DNA from: Fusarium oxysporum f. sp. lycopersici 4287 | Lineage: Eukaryota > Ascomycota > Sordariomycetes > Hypocreales > Nectriaceae | Length of the DNA stretch: 64,000 bases | Direction of reading: 5' to 3' | Assembly (NCBI RefSeq): GCF_000149955.1 | Contig: NC_030989.1 | Coordinates: 4,104,402 to 4,168,401 of the forward strand | Shown here: one piece after another, positions 20,750-32,246 of the stretch | How positions within the stretch are numbered: position 1 is the first letter of the stretch | Layout: each line of letters begins with the position of its first letter | Translations under genes and position numbers: made by a program | The notes under the pieces: generated by a model | What the model was told of the DNA's origin: nothing | The model's database searches: none | Seen by the model: the letters and a program-made list of their open reading frames with translations, nothing else

Positions 20750-20838
20750 CGACAACGGCAGGATTCGAACCTGCGCTCCCGAAGGAAACAGCTTACGGTA
20801 ATTCGAGGCTGTCGCGATAACCACTCCGCCACGTTGCC
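20750..20838 (-). tRNA. tRNA-Ser(CGA) with 8-nt intron
   Basis: Class II tRNA on the minus strand. Acceptor GGCAACG/CGTTGTC, D arm GGCGGAGTGGTTATCGC, anticodon stem ACAGC/GCTGT with anticodon CGA at 20803-20805, variable arm TTCCTTCGGGAG and T arm GCAGGTTCGAATCCTGC. The intron is TTACCGTA (20794-20801). The acceptor, D and variable arms match the gene at 12936; the anticodon stem, intron and one T-stem pair differ, so it is an isogene rather than a fresh duplicate. Confidence 0.95.
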
Positions 20839-22861
20839 TAGACTGGATTGATGTTATTCCCGTCGCAAAGAGCTGCCATCACAGCGCGAAGTCACCTGGG
20901 GTTTACTTGAATTGACAGATAGCGTGTCATTTGTTGAGTAAAGTCATCCATTTCGAAGATTGGGTGTATGAAAGTAGTTTGTCTGTCTTTCAAAGACTGA
21001 TGTTTGCGCACAGTTGTATCCAGGTCCACCAAGCTGAGATCATATGACAGACTGGATGTGGGGGCTATTAATAGAAACATCGTTATCATTTGGCCAAACA
21101 GCCGCTGGAAGTACTGTTCTCATTGTTGGATTGCCTTCATGGCACCAGGAAGTGAATCGAACCGCTGGTAATGGGAAAGAAAGCTTCATTCCATGGTGAT
21201 GCGACATAGCTATTTCTGCACTGTCGCCTGCATGATGGACGTGCTTAATGTGCATGAACAGACTCGGAGGCCCCAACGGGAACTTCTTTGTGTTGTTTGC
21301 CCAAACTTTACTAACGTTGGTGATGATGATGATAATGGCTGACCACCACCTCAGAGAATGGCGGAGGCGTCTTGGTATGCGCTAGTCTGAAAGAAAATTC
21401 ATGGACGCTGCATTTGTTTGGCTATAGACGTACCGTTTTGGGTAAAAGTTGTTGGCACAACAAAGGGCCAAGCTGAACATACTAGCTCAAGCTTCCATTC
21501 AGAAGGGGGTGCTCATTCGGGCAACACTGATACCAGGGAGTTTCGCATAGAAAACAGACTTGCTGTGCCGCCTTTAGCCACTCACTCGGACGCTACCTAG
21601 TATCATGCTGTGAACTACACTACAGGGTGGAATCAGGCACAGTAGTTCAATAGAAAAGGAGTTCAAGCCAAGACACCCAGCTCCCTTATTTCTGACCGAT
21701 TTCTGTCACCAAAAAGGAGGACCATTTGCAAACAAACAATTGACTACGTGGACTCTCATTCCGTTGGTGATTTGACCCGGCCAGCCAGCCCCTAGTGCCA
21801 TGGTAGGCCGCCCGTTGTGTTCCGTGAAACAGAATCATCTGCTTAACGCTTGGACTCAAGGAAAAAGCAAAAAGAACAACACCAAACGCTCCCCATTCGG
21901 GTTTCCGTGTTTTCCTGTTGTTTTCTATGGCAGGGGTTCCCATCTTAGGTATCTTTTGATATATTATACTTAGAGCTTGGCTGTAAATCTCGCTAATCAG
22001 AGGTATCGACACATAGCGATCTACTATTGTACACTTCCAACAACCTGCTGCCTAAACAGCTCGGAGATGACTTTACCGCCTTACCGTCCAATCGCCGCCA
22101 AGAGTGATGTCTGGTAACTTACCGTAGCCTGGGGGCTTAGGTATTGTCAGCTCGTCCGTAGAAGAAATCCATAGACCACCGTTTTCACCACCGCTTTTAG
22201 GACCCGTCATTTGGTTGCCTGCCCGGTAATCCCCGTGGTAATTAGCCATGCAGCAACCTCTGTGAGAGACCCAAAGACAGAGCAAGCCTATGTGATACGA
22301 CAAGAATGGATGCTTATCAACCACAATAAAGTCTCAAATACTTCATGACGAAGATGGTACGCGTAGCAATAGAAGAAGGATTTGCCACCATTTACTAAAT
22401 TTCTGGCCGAAATCACTATATCATTTCACCCATGGTCTCTCACGCATTGTAGAGAGTTGATATCCATTCTGATAACGTGGCAGTGGCATCCACTATGGAC
22501 ATGGGATAGTTTCAAGGTTTTTGTCTGGAATGTTTCCAAATGAAGCCATGATACTAATGGCGGTGTCCATTTCTTTGTCCTTCGGCCATACCGGCTGAGC
22601 TTCAAGCCAAAGCTAAAGAGACGAAACTGCGCCTAGAGCTGCATTGTAATAAACATGTAGCTACGAATTGCCGGTCACTGGATGGTTCAAATGACTGGAA
22701 TCTGCACTCTTACGATACTTTATCAACCGGACCCTCTTCGTCAGTCTCTTCTCGTCAAACTTAATATCCCACATCGCTTGCCTGACCCAGCCGGCAGAGT
22801 ATTCTGTGCCAAAAAAACAACAACCCTACAATCTTATAATACACACAACACACCTACCACA
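20839..22861. other. long intergenic region, no gene seen
   Basis: About 2 kb with only short open frames lacking motifs. A gatgatgatgat-type microrepeat occurs near 21,320. The 3' end must contain the promoter of the gene at 22862. Confidence 0.5.
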
Positions 22862-23380
22862 ATGTCAGGAGCTGAGGCCGCGCTTCCCATCGTCTTGGAG
22901 GTGTTGGGGGTGGGCAAAGCTCTGGTAGACATTAGGCTCTCTGCTGGTGACTTGAAGCAGGATGCTCAGGCGTGCGCAAGACTGGCCGAGCAAACCATGC
23001 ACGACCTCCAATATGCCAAGAAGCTGAGGACTTCTCATTTCATTTTGGCTTCCGAGCACGATGACACTCTGGTCTGGATCAACGGCACAATCCACAGAAT
23101 AGAAGTGGCCCTCGAGGAATACCAGAAGAATGTCCCCAAGGAAGACGTCAAAAACGCAACTCTGCGCGCCCTCGTACGAAAGATGCAGGATCAGAAAAAG
23201 TGGGAAGAATGGGGTAAGGCTCTTGGAGCCAGCCATTCTTCTCTCATGGCCACGATCAATGTCATGCACCACATGAAGCCGAGAAACGCGGCGGAGGTGG
23301 GCAAGGAAAAGAAAGATCCGACACGGGCTTGTAGCATGCCTCTCAGAAGCTTGAAGCCCAAAACGAATGAGCTCCCATGA
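22862..23380 (+). CDS. hypothetical protein, fungal N-terminal signalling-domain-like
   Basis: Single-exon frame of 172 residues ending four bases before an assembly gap. The start MSGAEAALPIVLEVLGVG, the helical course through LAEQTMHDLQYAK, and the DDTLVWINGTIHRIEVAL ... QKKWEEWGKALGASHSSLMATINVM segments resemble the helical N-terminal domains of fungal STAND/ankyrin receptors and stand-alone relatives. That family link is a weak pattern match. Because the gap begins right after the stop, an additional downstream exon or a fused receptor part cannot be excluded. The frame is open upstream of 22862, but the ATG there fits the usual MSGAE-type start. Confidence 0.55.
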   Translation: MSGAEAALPIVLEVLGVGKALVDIRLSAGDLKQDAQACARLAEQTMHDLQYAKKLRTSHFILASEHDDTLVWINGTIHRIEVALEEYQKNVPKEDVKNATLRALVRKMQDQKKWEEWGKALGASHSSLMATINVMHHMKPRNAAEVGKEKKDPTRACSMPLRSLKPKTNELP

Positions 23381-23384
23381 AAGC

Positions 23385-23526
23385 NNNNNNNNNNNNNNNN
23401 NNNNNNNNNNNNNNNNNNNNNNNNNNNNNNNNNNNNNNNNNNNNNNNNNNNNNNNNNNNNNNNNNNNNNNNNNNNNNNNNNNNNNNNNNNNNNNNNNNNN
23501 NNNNNNNNNNNNNNNNNNNNNNNNNN
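23385..23526. other. assembly gap, 142 N
   Basis: Run of 142 N directly downstream of the gene at 22862-23380. Confidence 1.
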
Positions 23527-24239
23527 CGCTGGTTCGTTGGTCAGTTGTCATATATTTTTGGCCTGAAGGAGCTTCTGTTTTCCCTCCCATCTTCGTCATG
23601 CGTCAATGGGGGCGTAGAATTGGAAGGTCTAGAGTCGCCTCTTATGTCACACAGGACGGGGAAAGTTTCAGATGGCATTGCAGCTCGGAGGAGGTGGAGC
23701 CTTGTTCTAATTCACAACATGTTACCGTAATTTATCGATGTGTTTTGCGACCGCAGTCCGCCTACACAAATGCGTTTGCGATAAGCTCTAATTGTCTGAG
23801 CGCGCAGCTCAGAGTCCTTCATTTTGGCCCAACCCCCTCGCTTGTACGACACTCACAGTGCCTGGCACAACATGTCTTTGCTACATGCCAGCTGCCGACG
23901 GAGACTACTGCATAGTAACGCCCGCTATATCGTAAAATTTAAACTGTATGCTGTTGAATGAAGGAGATCGGCAGCGTACAGGCTGACTTCAGGCGGGTAT
24001 GTTCGCTTGGGCGACTTCTCCTCGTGTTGCTTCACATCCGACATTGGGTGGATTTTTTGTTACACTTCTATTCGTTTGCAAAGGAGAGAAAATAAATTTA
24101 CAGGTTCTCAATAATTAACTAGATACAAACTGTTGCATCAGATATCAGAAGTACTTTGGCCACCGCTCCACATTCGACCATATGAATTTCCAGGAAGCTT
24201 CCTAGGACGCGATACAGGCTCATGAGGCACGAGCCGAGC
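23527..24239. other. intergenic after gap
   Basis: No supportable gene; open frames entering from the gap have no motifs. Confidence 0.4.
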
Positions 24240-25340
24240 CTACGGGGTGCCATTATACACGACAGGAGGTCTGGTCCATTTCACCTGCCCATTCCACATG
24301 AACCGGATTCTTGGAGCAACGAGACGGCCTGGGTCAGAATCCCAGTCAGTTTCCCACACAGAGGGCTGCCCGAAGAAGATGAGAGCACAGTTTGCTGCGT
24401 AGCCGAAAATGTGACTCAGCCTCTTTTTGATATCAGCGCCTGAACGGCCACGAGCTTCTAGGAGTTCCAGATTCAGGGCGTCGACGACTTCAGAGGCCAT
24501 GGAATCAATTCTCTCTCGTCGTGGGTCATCCATGTCGAGATCGGTCGCGGGTATGTATACCATTTTGTACAGACCCATGAGCATCATGAAGAGAATCTCT
24601 CTCCAGACTGAAATAGAGTCTTCCCCTGGGATTATTTCAGTAGAGCCCACCGCAGCAATGCGATGGATAGTGAACTCACTGTGAGTGAAGTCGCGACGAG
24701 GCATGAGCTGATAACAGCTTGAGACCTCAGGAGGCAACAGGCATTCTTCAACATTGCAGTTTGGATCCATTCGTCTGTAGAGCAATCGGTTGAGGAATGT
24801 CCATATGGCATATAATCGAGTGTCTCGATCGCATATCAACTGTGACCACGTCTCGCCTTCGGGAGTATCACCGGCAAGGCGGACGAGTTCTTGGTCATTG
24901 AAAGAGGACCTCTCGACGGTTGGAATGATGATAGGCGTAATAGCAGGATCTACGCCACCATAAACAAGATCCATGAAAAGATTTTCGACTAGGAACTCGA
25001 ATCCTGCAACATTTTCCCTGATTCCATCGGGCCCACAGACAGTTATGACACGGAAAGCCAACTCCCTGTGTGACTCCGTGATGGGATTTGGGTTCATCTG
25101 ACTGCGGATAACCTGGCTCTCTGGGACTTGCTGAGGAATGGGAACATTCGTAGCTTCAACTGTTTGCTTGGTAGAGGTTTCAGCAACATCGGTGTTGTGA
25201 TTCTTGCTTAGCCAGACCAAAACAGAGGCTCCACGTGCAGTGCCTCTCAAGGCTAGGACGATGATTGTAACGGCGAGAGAAGTCGTACAGACCCCAGTGG
25301 CCCAGCCGATAAAGAACGACTCAACAAACGAATAAGCCAT
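24240..25340 (-). CDS. hypothetical membrane-anchored protein, 366 aa
   Basis: Single-exon protein with one N-terminal membrane segment (about residues 8-32, FFIGWATGVCTTSLAVTIIV), which could also act as signal anchor. A polar linker rich in Thr/Pro/Gln follows (residues ~45-90), then a globular part of about 275 residues with mixed helix and strand. No known motif is visible; DFTHSEFTIHRIAAVG and WREILFMMLMGLYKMVYIP are the most structured-looking parts. I do not recognise the family. The ATG at 25340 is the first in frame. It has no obvious functional link with neighbours. Confidence 0.75.
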   Translation of the reverse strand: MAYSFVESFFIGWATGVCTTSLAVTIIVLALRGTARGASVLVWLSKNHNTDVAETSTKQTVEATNVPIPQQVPESQVIRSQMNPNPITESHRELAFRVITVCGPDGIRENVAGFEFLVENLFMDLVYGGVDPAITPIIIPTVERSSFNDQELVRLAGDTPEGETWSQLICDRDTRLYAIWTFLNRLLYRRMDPNCNVEECLLPPEVSSCYQLMPRRDFTHSEFTIHRIAAVGSTEIIPGEDSISVWREILFMMLMGLYKMVYIPATDLDMDDPRRERIDSMASEVVDALNLELLEARGRSGADIKKRLSHIFGYAANCALIFFGQPSVWETDWDSDPGRLVAPRIRFMWNGQVKWTRPPVVYNGTP

Positions 25341-25819
25341 ATCCGCAGGGACGCCCGATAGAAGATTTCAGTATGAATGGAATGGAAGCGCTTCTGCGGT
25401 TGGAAAGGGAAGGAGAGTTGAGATGCCTAAGTAGATTTTGATGTCGTCAAGTGCATAGGTTTGATCTGGACCCTGGTCAATGGAAGTTGTCTTCAAAAAC
25501 AAGCGACGAGTCGACATCTATCTTTAGGATACATTCACCTACGGCACATGTTGCGACCTAATCAACCATCTAATAGCCGCTTATTCTTTACCGAAGATAG
25601 CTCGGCGGAAAGTATGTAGCTAGAGACTGTTGTAGAATTCGTCTCACCAGACTGGGTAGAAGCTTATGGTGAAAAACAGAATATTGTGTCCACATTGTCT
25701 GTGTTAGCAGCCTGAAGTTGAACCTTATAGCTAGCAATCATCTACATATTAGTCTCACAAGGTATGCAGCAGGCTGCCTGATTTTCTAGGCCACGCGAGC
25801 CTTTTCATTCCGAAGTCCA
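25341..25819. other. intergenic 479 bp
   Basis: Spacer holding the promoter of the 366-aa gene and the 3' region of the GNAT gene; nothing else seen. Confidence 0.5.
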
Positions 25820-26562
25820 TCACGCTACACATCTAACATCACCATTGTAGGGGTCTCTCACACAGAAGAAGATAGTATGTAAGACTATGTCCCAGTTAGA
25901 ATTGGTCTTTCTGCTTTTGATGCCACTCACAAGATCGTGCCAAGCTACCCCGGCATATGCAGACTCGCTCTTCCCATAGTGCTCAAATCCAAGTCTCTGA
26001 TAATACGGAACAAGACGGTCATACGTCAAGATAGATATACGATCCGCAGAATTGAGTGACTTCGTTCTTTCAATATAAACGCGCATAATGGCCTTGCCTA
26101 GCCCGGCCCTCTGGTAATCGGGAGCGACAGCAAGAGCGTGGAGAGCAATCGTTCTTCCATTCTTCTTGTGACCCACGGCATAGTCACCTTGGGGGTCTTC
26201 TTTCCAGTTGCGAGGGTAGTCCATGTCTTCATCTCTCACAGGTTTGTTGGTCGTTTTAGTAGAGATGACATGCGCGAGGAGCACATCGTCGCTGGATGTC
26301 GATTCCTCCACGAATGGGATGTCATGAGGAATGGGAGACGGTAAGCTGGCCCTAGCCCGAAGAAAGAGGCCAATGCATATCTCAGGACATACTGTCAAGC
26401 GATACTCAATCTAAGATCGAGGTTAGACATAAACCTCGGATCTGTTATGGATCTCACAACCTTTTGGCGAGTGGCGGCCTCGGCGGGAGGAAACGCGGCA
26501 GTTTCAACGGCCAGTGACCGCTCTAGGTCATTGATGTTGAGTTGTCGAGCATAGAGAGACAT
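25820..26562 (-). CDS. GNAT N-acetyltransferase, AANAT-like
   Basis: Acetyl-CoA-dependent N-acetyltransferase of 230 residues, likely acting on arylalkylamines or polyamines. Exon 1 is 26562-26461 (MSLYARQLN...ATRQK) and exon 2 26410-25820; the 50-nt intron has an unusual donor GTTGTG and acceptor TTAG in phase 0. The join gives AAFPPAEAATRQK followed by IEYRLTVCPEICIGLF, the substrate-side pattern of fungal serotonin N-acetyltransferase homologues. The acetyl-CoA motif A is LHALAVAPDYQRAGLGKAIM, and YYQRLGFEHYG closes the fold with the conserved Tyr. Probably cytosolic. The exact substrate is unknown. Confidence 0.88.
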
Positions 26563-26935
26563 TTTGAAGATAGAGGTAAAAAAGTATTTGCTTGACTCGA
26601 CGTCGATAGGAATTGACTTAACTATAAATATCTATCTAAGGATGAATCATGTTGAGAAACTTGGGCGCCAACGACAACGAGGCGGGGTTAGGTGGGGCTA
26701 CATAGTTAAACCAAGGGCGCGCATTGAGAGTGACGAGTCTAAACTAGACTAGACTAACTTGGCTCTGTCTCCATTCTTACTTATCGTGAAGGCAATGGGT
26801 GCTGGTTTCACTGTAGCTATCCTCAGGGCGCCCCTTATGCTCTGCAGGAAACTGCATCGACTAGTTGAGAAACAAATTGACACGATACAGTCCAATCTCG
26901 TTATGTAATTCAATCCACAGCTAAGCTAGGTACAT

Positions 26936-28782
26936 TTAGTGCATATATCGCCAGGTTACAGCCTTATCTCCCTTGGCGGAAAGTTCCTCCTCAGAGATCG
27001 TCTCATGTTCACCAGCTGCCATTCTCCTGTCACGGCTCTTGTTGATGCGGCTGTAGCTGAAGATCAAGATAAGAGCCGCAATTATACCTCCGCCAATGAA
27101 ACCAAGTTCCAGAGCGTGACCTAAAATGTACCGAGGCCCATCCTTTTGTCGGTAGAAGTTTGACGCCATAGCCTAAGTTTGTTAATGAGAAGAGCCTTGC
27201 TACCGAAAACGGATTGTACTTACACCGCCGAGATTTCCAACTCCAATCTGAATGGCCATTCCAACACTGCGTTTGTAACTTCCCGACAGATTGTTGGCCA
27301 GCCAAGTGATAACTCCAGGGAACGCAGGATAGATGGCGCATGCTGCGATGAAGACACCGGCGTAGACGACCTTGGGGTTGTGGGTAGAGATACACCTGGA
27401 AAGGTTAGTATGAGCTGAAGCAATGTGATATTATGAGGAACTTGCATTGTAAAGCCAACAACCATGACGCAGAGGAAAGACACAATGAAGGGACTTCTCT
27501 TGCCAACTCGGTCTGATGTCCAAGCGACGATCACAGCTAGGATAGCTGCTGTGATGTAAATGGGAACAGTCATAAGCTGGGCCTTACTGGAACTGTAGCC
27601 AAGGTTTCGAATGATGGTGGGCAAGAAAAGACTGATACCATAGAGTGGGCAAACAATCTGTCAGAGTTAGCGTTACTCGCGTCCTAGCAGCTCACATATC
27701 TTGACTTACACCCCAGTAAACAAAGATGTTGACCCAAATTTGCCAATCCTTAAACGCCGCCCAGACATACTCCCACTTGAACTCGTCGGCCTGCGCAACA
27801 CGAGACTGACTCTGCCCCGCAGCCTTCTGCTGGCCCTGATACTTGAGTCTGAACACGACGAAAGCGCGCTCCTCTTCGGTCAAGAAGCTTGCAGTTTCGG
27901 GGAAATCGTAAAGTGCCCAGAAGGCAAAGATGGCAACAAGAACGGTGACGATTCCCTCGAGGATGAAGATCCAGCGCCATCCTTCGAGGCCGCCGACACC
28001 GTCCATCTTTGCGATACCAAAGGCAAGAAGACCGCTGAATGCACCGGCGATGGAAGCTGCAGAGAAGAAGAGTGCCTGTCGGAATTGAATTTCGTGACGA
28101 CAATACCACATTGTGAGGTAGTACTGAGAACACGTTAGTTTACCAGCAAAGATTGGAGAAGTGATGTAGACGTACAGCAACACCAGGAAAGAGACCGGCC
28201 TCGGTGACACCAAGAAAGATGCGCGCGATGAGAAGACCATGGTAATTTTGAACAATACCCATGAGTGTCATCACAATGCCCCATGCAATCATGATTGTGG
28301 GAAGCCAAACGCTTGGGCGGAGTTTCTTAAGGAGGAGATTTGACGGGACTTCGAAGGCGGCGTATGTGAAGAAGAAGACGGTGAGACACCAGTTGTATTG
28401 GTCCGGGCTCATTTTGAGATCTTCCTGAAGACCTTCGATCTTTGCGTTTCCGATGTTTCCTCCTGTAGTTGCATGTTTAGTTGGGCGCCATCAAGTGAGG
28501 GCTGTGGTGAGCTTACGGTCGAGAAAAGAGAGGAGGTAAAGAAGTGCGAGCATGGGGATCAATCGCATGTCCATCTGAGAGTCATTAGTGATAAGATGAT
28601 AAATTTTGGTGTCCAGAACAAACCTTGCGAAGAATCTTCTTCTCATCAAGATGAGAAAACGACTCGAGGGTTGTACCAGGTGCCGTAGCCATAGCATCAA
28701 TACGATCAACCTGCCCTCTACCAGCAGCCTCGGCCTCAAAGACCTCAGCCTTCTCATTTGGGGGAGTAGAATAAGAAGTCAT
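26936..28782 (-). CDS. MFS transporter, anion:cation symporter (DAL5/Tna1-like)
   Basis: Twelve-helix plasma membrane symporter of 512 residues from the ACS/allantoate permease family, which takes up organic anions such as allantoate, nicotinate or pantothenate. Seven exons: 28782-28624, 28574-28517, 28462-28176, 28123-27710, 27657-27446, 27395-27224, 27172-26936. Family signature RLIPMLALLYLLSFLDRGN spans exons 2-3, with GIVMTLMGIVQNYHGLL, FLGVTEAGLFPG and GWRWIFILEG following. The exon 5/6 junction only keeps frame if a GC-AG intron (27396-27445, donor GCAAGT) is used, giving GFTMCISTHNPK. The next gene upstream, on the other strand, is a Zn2Cys6 regulator ~0.9 kb away, so a shared promoter region and regulator-transporter pairing are plausible. 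Substrate not predictable. Confidence 0.93.
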
Positions 28783-29721
28783 GATGATAGCGCAGAATGT
28801 CTGTGTCTCTGTTTTAGAAATGGGCAGAAAAGATGGGACGATCAGCGAACTTAAGTATGTCGCGTCACCCTTGTCTTCCCCATGATTTCCCCGCAATGTC
28901 TAATGTTGCTGATCTTGAGTGATGAGATCGTAAGAGGCTTGTGAGGAACGCACGCGGTAGATGGAGACGGGGGAGGGGCGGAATAGTGCTAACGGTGGAG
29001 GGCGGAAAACGCTTATCTGGAATAAGAAACTGAGAAACAGGTCATGGTTTGGAACCGGATCCGATGGTCGTGTCGAGTGAGCGAGTCATTCTTAAGAATG
29101 GTTCGATTGTGGGTTACGGATCTCAGATCAATCTACTACAACGGTGAGATGATGTCCTATTACTCTTCATCTGATATATATCTCTATTGCTATCCCCGAC
29201 TTCTCGTGGTTTCAGCTTCCAGTCCTTCACTCAAAGACGGGTTTCTACAATGCAAAAACTTGTACGTCATAAACAAAGAGTGTCATGGCCTCGGTTCCGA
29301 AGATCCCTGTCAACACATGGCTCCCTTTTCTCGCAAGCGATCAGCGTTACCTAAGAGAATGTGGCGGCGCCCGTTACACACAAACCAGACCAACGAACAA
29401 AGAATTTCTCCAAAATTAAGCTTTCAACCGTAATTTCACCCTCTCCGCCTTTTACCAATCGAGCTCTGAAGAAGCCATCTCCAAAGTGATGAAAATGTGA
29501 CCATCAACCCGTCAAGGCGGTCTAACCTTGAATGTCAACCCCAGACTAAAGCTGAACTGGGGGATCTACATTACCCCGCATCATCTGATGAAAGACTTCC
29601 CTGTTCTCTCTTCCAAATAAAGTGGGCTCTTTTCATTCCCAACAAACATCATCCGGATCCGAAATTCACTCCTGAATCGCGAATTGCTACCACTGCAACG
29701 CTCACTCATAGTGGACCCGAT
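28783..29721. promoter_or_regulatory. divergent intergenic region MFS/Zn2Cys6
   Basis: About 940 bp between two divergent start codons (transporter on minus, regulator on plus). No clear TATA box; contains several cgg/ccg triplets of the type bound by Zn2Cys6 proteins, which is not specific. Confidence 0.35.
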
Positions 29722-31790
29722 ATGCCAGCGGGTCTTGTTACACGTCGTACTCAGTTCTCCAGCTGCGATGAGTGTCGTAGATCGCGTGTGGCTTGTGATG
29801 CCCAGAGCAGCGAAGGGACTTCTTCGTGTACACGCTGTCGGAACCGTCACCATGCGTGTACCTTCAAAGTATGTGACTACCAAGGCAAATGGTTTTCAGC
29901 GACTAATGAAGTCTTTTTCAGTGGCTTCAAAATGCCAAGACAAACAGTGGAGGGACAAAGCGCAGGTCGCGTCGAGGGACGACACGGCCTACAAGCGACA
30001 CATCGTCAACACGCGATAGTCGAGTCACGGATACATCCCGTGAGTCGGGTTTTGATCCAGGTCCTGCAAATGACCTAGACAATAATACCTACAGAGATAG
30101 CTCAACTGTGCCGGCAATGCCTGAGTCAGCATCTTTGCCATGGTGTCCAAGTCCGATAAGAAATTCAGAAGAGAGTGTCCACATGGAAAATGTCGACTCT
30201 AGATGGCTTGATACTCTGTACAGAGAAGGCTTCGAGGCGGTCTTTGGCTCTTGGATGGGAAGATATGCTTGCCCTTTCTTGTATGTACTAGCCAAACGTC
30301 TCCACCACTTGTACTTACATGAGCAGGTTCGGTCACAATCTAGCAGACAAATACGTCAGCATATCTGACCTCTGTCGCCATCTCGATGGGTGCATAGTAG
30401 ATACTGGCGACAGTCAATTAGTCGGTCGATGTCGAGATATTGAACAGTCTTTACAGAGCACCATTTCTGCGTTCGCGGCACGATGGCTCCCTGTTACATC
30501 TCCAGAGCCAAATTCCAACGAGGATCACTGCAGTCTTGTCCAGACTCTCTGGAGGCATGCTCGAAGGGACATGTTACGTGTCATCAACAGACCGTCTTAC
30601 CGATCAATGCTGTCTCTGCTTCTGTTTGCCCTCACGCCGATACCTGAGGGTATTTCAGAGGAAGAGGAGACAGATGGGATTTCCGGTCAGGCTTGTGTTC
30701 ATGCAGCCTTGCAGCAGATACAAACACTACGTGCACGTCAGAGAAACCTACAATTCAGCGGATCCAAAGTTTCTCCGTCTCTCAAGTCGCAAGCTATTGT
30801 CACAACACCAGAGTCAATCGAGACATCAGGCTTCATAAACGCCGAGAGTACTGTATACTGGGCAGCTCTAACATTTGATACCTCCGCATCTCTCACCCTC
30901 AATTGTCGCTCCCTTCTATCTTCGGGTCTCTTCGGCTTCGAATCTGAACTCCCATGGCGTCTCGTCAAAACTTGTGCCAAGATGTTCGATGAGAACGCCC
31001 GTCAGTGGAAGCAAGGTAGCTCAGACATGACAGATGAAAGGGCGAATCAAATCATTGCTGCTGGGGCCTCTTGGAAACTTCTTGGATGGAAAGTTACCGC
31101 CATATTCAAAGAAGCTCTGAGAGATGGCCATGAGGAGTCAGAGGTTCGGAGAGCATACCTGGCCGTAGTTGACTCTGTTAAACAATTTGGGATCATTTAT
31201 CGTCCTCTTTTGGATGAATGTCATAAACGCATGCCTTTTCTTGGGCAGCAGACAAAGCTTCGATGGTGTAAGTCCAAGGTAATATCCTGCGACAAAGAAC
31301 TCTGCTGACTAACTCTGTAGTTTCTCTTATGCTTCACTACCATCTCAGCATTCTCATGCTGGTAGATATTATCGAAGCCACAGACCGTCAAGACCTTCTC
31401 CCAGATATAACCGACATATGCATCGATGCTGAAAACACGGTGATGAATACTCTAGCATTCGGTTTGCACAACACATTCACATTAAAGCGACCTCGCGATT
31501 CAATCGAGAGCGATGGGTTCAGTAGGAGACAAACGGTATTCACAGTACCGATCGTGTCTATTGATCCATATCCGCACCATGCCGTTGCTGGGGTACAGTT
31601 ACTGAGGAAAGCCATTGACCGCGACTTTGGCATTGGAAAAATCACTGAAGAAACTTATCAGAGTTTACTGTCCACGTTGGAGAGGACGTTGAGGCATTTG
31701 CCGCAGAGCTCAAAGTCTGTGCAGGCAGCGATAGCAAAGTTCTCAACAACGGCTGATGAAAATAGTGTACATCCTAGTGTTTTAGTCTAA
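29722..31790 (+). CDS. Zn2Cys6 transcription factor
   Basis: Fungal binuclear zinc cluster regulator of 638 residues. Exons 29722-29868, 29922-30280, 30327-31267 and 31321-31790. The zinc cluster occupies residues 15-46: CDECRRSRVAC, a 10-residue loop, then CTRCRNRHHAC, all six Cys present. A basic, Ser/Thr-rich linker follows (TKRRSRRGTTRP). The remaining ~500 residues are helical and lack a clear match to the usual fungal-specific TF domain, although the length is normal. Junctions are phase-consistent, e.g. TFK|WLQNAK and RWF|SLMLHY. It probably controls the divergent DAL5-type transporter and perhaps the downstream 3-hydroxyacyl-CoA dehydrogenase (inference from position). Confidence 0.92.
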
Positions 31791-32246
31791 ATACCATACG
31801 TTCCCATAGGCTGACTCAAAATGCAAGCCCTTTGTTTGAGTGATACCAACAGTTTACCATGTACGATTGCAGAAGGTGGTTGGGTTGAATGCACATACCG
31901 ACGCCATGGACTTGGCGCTGTAAGTTTCCGCGATGCGGAATAAGTAATCAAGTTACCCCAACTCAAGCGAATTCAGCCACTGACCTCAGAGACAATTTTC
32001 GGTTGCGATTACCCTGATTTTGTCTCGGATCCGATGACGCTGGTGAGGTCGAAATGGAGTGGAGATGTTCGCCACTCACTAAGTTAGCTTCTGGGGTATC
32101 GTGGACCGGATCCGAAATGATGATGACGATCGTTTGCTGAGCAAGATCTACTGGAACGTCTATTTCCTTGCTTCTATTTCAACCTCTCCTCCTCAGTCGG
32201 ATACATCCAAGCTCTCAAACCTCTTCATTTTCTTAATGTTGTCAAT
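31791..32246. other. intergenic 456 bp
   Basis: Spacer between the regulator and the dehydrogenase gene on the same strand; promoter of the latter expected here, with a CT-rich stretch just before the ATG. Confidence 0.5.
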
